Shown here: in pieces, positions 60,213 to 64,000 of the stretch
Layout: each line of letters opens with the position of its first letter
How positions within the stretch are numbered: the first letter of the stretch is position 1
Assembly: GCA_965279475.1 (NCBI GenBank)
Contig: CBDIIA010000003.1
Coordinates: 3,782,001-3,846,000 of the forward strand
Source of the DNA: Pseudorhodoferax sp965279475
GTDB lineage: Bacteria; Pseudomonadota; Gammaproteobacteria; Burkholderiales; Burkholderiaceae_C
Direction: 5' to 3'
Length of the DNA stretch: 64,000 nucleotides
Notes under the pieces: model-generated
Seen by the model: the letters and a program-made list of their open reading frames with translations, nothing else
Told to the model about the DNA's origin: nothing
The model's database searches: none
Translations under genes and position numbers: made by a program

Positions 60213-61121
60213 GTGTCCATCTCCAAGAGCCTTCGCTGCGCGCTCGCCCTCTGCACCGCGGCATTTGCCTGCGCCGTGCAGGCGGTGCCCGTGTCCTATC
60301 TTGCCGGCACCGTGGTGCAAACCAACGACGGGTTCGACGTCGACTTCCAGCAGCAGACTTCATCGTCCGCATCGCGCACCTACACCCCGTATGGCAGCTC
60401 GTACGAATCCATCAGTGCAGCGGCCGACCTGGCTGCGGGCACGATCAAGGTCCGAACCGAAGGCCGGGCGAACGACGCCACCGGCGCGCTGGGGCCATAC
60501 GGCGGCGCCTTCATCGGCGACAGCTTTCGCCACTACTCCGGCACCAACCCGTTCACCTGGACCAGCAGCAGCACGGCGCAGTTCAACATCCATATCGATG
60601 GATCGACCTATCTCGATCCCGGCCCGGGCGACGTGTACAACTTCTCCATCGTCGCGCTGGTCATCTACAAGCCCGGCACGCTGGACAGCGACGCGCCGTA
60701 CTGCGGTGCGACGGTGATCAAGAGCTTCTTCTGGTCCATCGGTGACCAGCCGCAGACCACGGACCCGTGCGGCAACAGCTTCATCGGCAATCTGAACGGC
60801 GATGTCGACACCAATCTGCTCGCCAGCTTCATGCCCAACGGAGATTTCGACTGGACCTTCGGCGTCAAGCTGGGGGGCGCGTTCAACGGCGGCCAGCTGC
60901 CCAACGGCTTCGCCTCCGGAACCTGGATCAACGATTTCTCGCACACGGCCACGCTGAGTTATGCCGCACCCGATGGCGCCACGGTGCAGTCCGCATCCGG
61001 AGCATTTCCAGGGACCACGGCGCTGGAGGTGCCCGAGCCGGGCGCATGGAGCCTGATGGGGCTCGCGCTCTTCGCTGCCGTCGCGGTGCGCCGGCGTACG
61101 CGGCGTCAGTCGGCGATCTGA
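60213..61121 (+). CDS. Exported PEP-CTERM sorting-domain protein
   Basis: 302 residues: signal peptide (MSISKSLRCALALCTAAFAC), a Ser/Thr/Gly-rich beta-type body and a C-terminal PEP-CTERM tripartite tail: VPEPG, a hydrophobic helix (AWSLMGLALFAAVAV) and RRRTRR. Exosortase (EpsH/XrtA) cleaves such tails, typically with extracellular polysaccharide production. The function of the body is unknown. The start is a GTG with AAAGGA 7-12 bases upstream. The last 16 bases overlap the end of the luxR gene tail to tail. Confidence 0.9.
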   Translation: MSISKSLRCALALCTAAFACAVQAVPVSYLAGTVVQTNDGFDVDFQQQTSSSASRTYTPYGSSYESISAAADLAAGTIKVRTEGRANDATGALGPYGGAFIGDSFRHYSGTNPFTWTSSSTAQFNIHIDGSTYLDPGPGDVYNFSIVALVIYKPGTLDSDAPYCGATVIKSFFWSIGDQPQTTDPCGNSFIGNLNGDVDTNLLASFMPNGDFDWTFGVKLGGAFNGGQLPNGFASGTWINDFSHTATLSYAAPDGATVQSASGAFPGTTALEVPEPGAWSLMGLALFAAVAVRRRTRRQSAI

Positions 61122-62095
61122 TTGGCGGCCTGGTAGGGCTGCTGCAGCACCAGCGCCGCCAGCTCCACCTTGCTTCCCACGCGGCACTTCTTGAAGATGG
61201 TGGCGACGTGGTTGCGCACCGTGCTTTCCGCCAGCCCGAGCGCCTGCGCAATCTCGCGGTAGCTGCCACCGCGCGCATAACGCTGCGCGATGTCCTGCTG
61301 GCGGGCACCCAAGGCGTCGAGCACGCTGCGCTCGCGTGCCTGCACGCGCAACACGTCGCCCAGCACGATCACATGGACAACGATCGCAGCGCCCAGCAGC
61401 ACGCCCTTGTCCTTGAGCGCCGGCTGCAACGCCGCGGGCAGGGTCGTGCCCTTCCAGTCGGGCCACTCGCGCCGCAGCAGCTCGAAGAAGCCTGACTCCA
61501 CCTCGATCAGCGCGCCACGCGGATTGCACAGCGCCATCGGCTGGCGGTTCGCGTAGGCAGGGCGCCCGGCCTGGCGCATGTAGCCGATGCGGCACAGGCG
61601 GTGCGCCTCCGCCATATGCGGCACCAGGCGCTCGACCAGCGCGCGCTCGGCCTCGGTGAACACCTGCCGGGGCGACTTGCGCCACATCGACAGAATGCCC
61701 ATCAGGTGCGACTGCGGCTCCAGCCAGCAGGTCGACAGCACCTGCTGCACACCCCAGCGTCTGGCGAAGCGCTGGTACATGGAGGTGCGCTCGAACGCCT
61801 CGCGGCTCATCAGGTCGCACAGGTTCACCGTCTTGCCCGGGTGGGCGCGCACCACGTCGGCCAGGAAATCCTCGTTCTGCGGGCCTGCCATGTAGTCGTG
61901 GATCATCTCCATCGGCTGCCGGTCCAGGTACACGTCGACGATGGCCTCGGGTGCCTCGCCTCCGCGTGCCCACATGCCGGAGTCGAACGGCACCAGCGCA
62001 GACACCGTGTCCAGCGCAGCCCGCTGAAAGTAGGCCAGCGGCCACTCCACACTGCCGCGGTAGAGCCGCCGCACGACTTCGTTCTCGTCCGCCAT
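61106..62095 (-). CDS. LuxR-family transcriptional regulator
   Basis: 329 residues with a C-terminal LuxR/FixJ helix-turn-helix (RQQDIAQRYARGGSYREIAQ then ALGLAESTVRNHVATIFKKC near 262-303) and a large N-terminal region of about 250 residues with no autoinducer-domain motif that I recognise; it looks GAF/PAS-like. ATG 62095 has GGGAGGG 8-14 bases upstream. It is divergent from the UGSC-family gene and converges with the PEP-CTERM gene. Palindromes at 62238 and 62268 are candidate targets. Confidence 0.88.
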   Translation of the reverse strand: MADENEVVRRLYRGSVEWPLAYFQRAALDTVSALVPFDSGMWARGGEAPEAIVDVYLDRQPMEMIHDYMAGPQNEDFLADVVRAHPGKTVNLCDLMSREAFERTSMYQRFARRWGVQQVLSTCWLEPQSHLMGILSMWRKSPRQVFTEAERALVERLVPHMAEAHRLCRIGYMRQAGRPAYANRQPMALCNPRGALIEVESGFFELLRREWPDWKGTTLPAALQPALKDKGVLLGAAIVVHVIVLGDVLRVQARERSVLDALGARQQDIAQRYARGGSYREIAQALGLAESTVRNHVATIFKKCRVGSKVELAALVLQQPYQAANQIAD

Positions 62096-62237
62096 GGTTG
62101 CCACCCTCCCTGTGTTGCCGGGCCAGTATCGGCCGGGCGGCGGGGCGTGGTCAACATCCTGCGCGATGGGGGGACACATGCGTCGGTTTCCTTGACAGTG
62201 CGGGCGTGCGGCGGGGGCCCGGACGACTGATGCATTT

Positions 62238-62247
62238 GCACTAGTGC
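62238..62247. promoter_or_regulatory. Short perfect palindrome GCACTAGTGC
   Basis: A 10-base perfect palindrome about 143 bases upstream of the luxR start, in the divergent gap. LuxR-type proteins bind dyads of this sort, but at 10 bases it may also be chance. Confidence 0.35.
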
Positions 62248-62267
62248 CGGCGTTGCCTGACTCGCCT

Positions 62268-62284
62268 GTTAACGCAACGTTAAC
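62268..62284. promoter_or_regulatory. Perfect inverted repeat upstream of the UGSC-family gene
   Basis: GTTAACGCAACGTTAAC, arms of 7 bases around CAA, ending 71 bases before the ATG at 62356. AT-rich sequence that could hold the -10 follows (CAATATTTCAATTT). It looks like an operator near the -35 region; which regulator binds is unknown. Confidence 0.6.
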
Positions 62285-62355
62285 GACCACGGTCAATATT
62301 TCAATTTACGCTGCTTCCGTCCAGGTGAAGAATGCGCGCAACCCACGGAGACAGC

Positions 62356-64000
62356 ATGAATGCCATCTTGAAACCAGCCGAAGCGCTGGCGCCCGGCGCG
62401 ACCGATCTCGACCCTCTGATCGACGCTTGCGCGTTCGAGGCCTATCCCGGCGAAGTGATGGAAAGACGCATCGCACGCGGCGATTTCGACGCGGCTGGCA
62501 AGCCGCATGTCGTGGTGAGCCCGCGGGGCACGCCACCTCCGATCGCGCTGCGCCCCATGGCCCCGCGCCCGGCCAGCCTCGAGGGCAAGACGGTCTATTT
62601 CGTCGATGTCCGCTTCATGAACGGCAAGAGCTTCCTGACCGAGATCCAGGCGGTGTTTGCCGAGCGGTTCCCCGGTATCAAGACCGAGCTCAGGCAAAAG
62701 CGCGGTGGTTATACCGAAGACGACCCCGACCTGTGGGCGGAGATCGAGGCCAAGGGCGGCCTGATGGTGATGGCGATCGGCCATTGCAGCACCTGTGCGC
62801 CGGCCGTGGCCGTGCACTGCATGAAGATGGAAGACCGCGGCATCCCGACGGCGCCGCTGGTCACCCAGGCCTTTGCGGACCTGGTGAAGGCAGTCACCTA
62901 CAAGGCCGGCATGCCGAACCTGCGGTTCACGTTCGTGCCGCACCCGATCGGTGGCAAACCCTCCGACGTGCTGCGCAAGGTCGTGCTGGGAGCAGACCCG
63001 GTGACCGGCGCCCCGGTCGTCGACGAGATCGTGTCGGCATTGACCGCAGCGCTCCAACCCGAAGAACAGGCCACCGGTGCCGTGGACCGTGCCGTGCCGC
63101 GGCTTCTCGGGGCCGATTCCGAAGACGCATTGCAGGACATGTTCCGCGACGCGTGCTGGTCCGACGGGTTGCCGGTGGTGTTGCCCACGCAGGCGCGCGT
63201 GGCGGCGATGCTCAAGGCGACAGGTCACCGGGCCGACGAAGTGGTCGGCAGGATGCGCCCCACAGAGACCCAGGAAGACTGGCAGTACACGGTCGAACAG
63301 GTGGCCGCAAATGCCGTGATGGCCGGCGCCCGCCCGGAGTACTTCCCCGTCATCCTCGCGCTCGCGGCCAGCCAGGTGACGGCACTGCACAGCTCGACCA
63401 GCTCGTTTGCAGCGATGGTCGTCGTCAACGGGCCGATCCGCCACGAACTGCGCATGAATTCGGGCCTGGGTGCCCTGGGCCCCTTCAATCACGCCAACGC
63501 GACCATCGGACGCGCCTACTGCCTGCTGTCGCGCAACCTCGGCGGTGGCGCGGTTCCGGGCACCACGTACCTCGGCTCCCAAGGCAACCCGCTCAACTAC
63601 AGCGGCATCTGCTTTGCCGAGAACCAGGAACGAAGCCCGTGGGAACCGTTCCATGTGCAGAAGGGCTTCCGGAAAGAGGAGAGCACGGTCAGCATCTTTC
63701 GCGGCCGCACGTTCAGCCACCTGCTCGAGATCCGCCAGAAAACCTGGAAGGAGCAGTTGCTGAACCTGGTTGCGGGCTTCACACCCACGCCGCGCACCAA
63801 TCTCACCTTGCTGGTCGAGCCGCTGGCCGCGCGCACGCTCAAGGAGCGCGAAGGCTTCGAGACCAAGGAGCAGTTGCAGCAATGGTTCCACAAGAACTCG
63901 ACCGTGCCCTACGAGACCTACTGGGACTACCAGCTCGTCATCAACTACGTCGAGCCGCTGGCGCGGAAGGGGCAGGAACCGTTCGCCTCCTACCTCGCAC
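62356..64000 (+). CDS. UGSC-family protein, two-domain (partial at window end)
   Basis: 548 codons are visible and the frame is still open at the edge. The N-terminal part (about 1-190) resembles the UGSC redox-like domain: AIGHCSTCAPAVAVHCMKME near 141-160 with Cys144 and Cys147, then RGIPTAPLVTQAFADL and FVPHPIGGKPSD. The second part (about 255-450) has the companion motifs WSDGLPVVLPT, AANAVMAGARPEYFPVILAL, VVNGPIRHELRMNSGLGALG and SPWEPFHVQKGF. The family includes selenoproteins with U-G-S-C; its reaction is unknown. ATG 62356 follows GGAGACAGC. Confidence 0.8.
   Translation, partial: MNAILKPAEALAPGATDLDPLIDACAFEAYPGEVMERRIARGDFDAAGKPHVVVSPRGTPPPIALRPMAPRPASLEGKTVYFVDVRFMNGKSFLTEIQAVFAERFPGIKTELRQKRGGYTEDDPDLWAEIEAKGGLMVMAIGHCSTCAPAVAVHCMKMEDRGIPTAPLVTQAFADLVKAVTYKAGMPNLRFTFVPHPIGGKPSDVLRKVVLGADPVTGAPVVDEIVSALTAALQPEEQATGAVDRAVPRLLGADSEDALQDMFRDACWSDGLPVVLPTQARVAAMLKATGHRADEVVGRMRPTETQEDWQYTVEQVAANAVMAGARPEYFPVILALAASQVTALHSSTSSFAAMVVVNGPIRHELRMNSGLGALGPFNHANATIGRAYCLLSRNLGGGAVPGTTYLGSQGNPLNYSGICFAENQERSPWEPFHVQKGFRKEESTVSIFRGRTFSHLLEIRQKTWKEQLLNLVAGFTPTPRTNLTLLVEPLAARTLKEREGFETKEQLQQWFHKNSTVPYETYWDYQLVINYVEPLARKGQEPFASYLA

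Noticed and set aside
1..64000. tRNA, rRNA, CRISPR arrays and intact insertion sequences
   Set aside because: I found no cloverleaf-like sequence, no regularly spaced direct repeats and no transposase motif; covariance and repeat searches would be needed to exclude them fully.

Overview
The window is GC-rich, densely packed chromosomal DNA with no rRNA, tRNA, CRISPR array or intact insertion sequence that I could see. Tripartite-tricarboxylate (Bug) type binding proteins, a TRAP transporter, a PEP-CTERM protein and a chemoreceptor ending in a W-x-x-F tail point to a betaproteobacterium of the order Burkholderiales, probably near Comamonadaceae. It reads as an accessory catabolic region: importers alternate with CoA ligases, dehydrogenases and one-gene regulators.

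Positions 1-18.4 kb look like one regulon. A Liv-type ABC importer operon (livF-livG-CoA ligase-MaoC hydratase-CoA ligase-VOC protein-livH-livM-binding protein) and a TRAP operon (dctP-dctQ-dctM-phosphotransferase-small protein-AttH-like protein-CoA ligase-drug/metabolite exporter) flank a FAD ferredoxin reductase and a divergent TetR regulator. The same TAGTCCGAC-centred palindrome sits on the likely promoters of all three transcription units. The unit probably takes up and activates an unknown organic acid as a CoA thioester.

18.4-24.3 kb holds an orphan ParB-like protein, a TauE/SafE permease remnant, and a GntR-controlled sugar-acid set (enolase-superfamily dehydratase, 2-hydroxyacid dehydrogenase, Bug binding protein).

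24.5-38.1 kb is a candidate single operon of eleven genes led by an IclR regulator that has nested palindromes at its own start. It encodes a dipeptide-type ABC importer, a cytosolic gamma-glutamyltransferase, a PatD-like aminobutyraldehyde dehydrogenase, a three-part heme-dependent oxidative N-demethylase and an APC permease. I infer a pathway for an N-methylated and/or gamma-glutamylated amine; this is the best candidate for an undescribed system here.

38.2-46.9 kb is housekeeping and stress: YnfA, a chemoreceptor with a clear terminator, a universal stress protein and a DegP-like protease each preceded by an FNR/ANR-like box, then an OmpR-type regulator with a hybrid histidine kinase.

46.9-59.4 kb has a PhzF-like protein, a Bug binding-protein gene broken by one in-frame TAG, an AraC regulator, and a seven-gene RidA-amidase-dipeptide ABC-aldolase operon divergent from a GhrA-like reductase. 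59.4-64 kb holds a frameshifted Na+/H+ antiporter pseudogene, a PEP-CTERM protein, a LuxR regulator and, running off the end, a UGSC-family protein behind a perfect GTTAACG palindrome.
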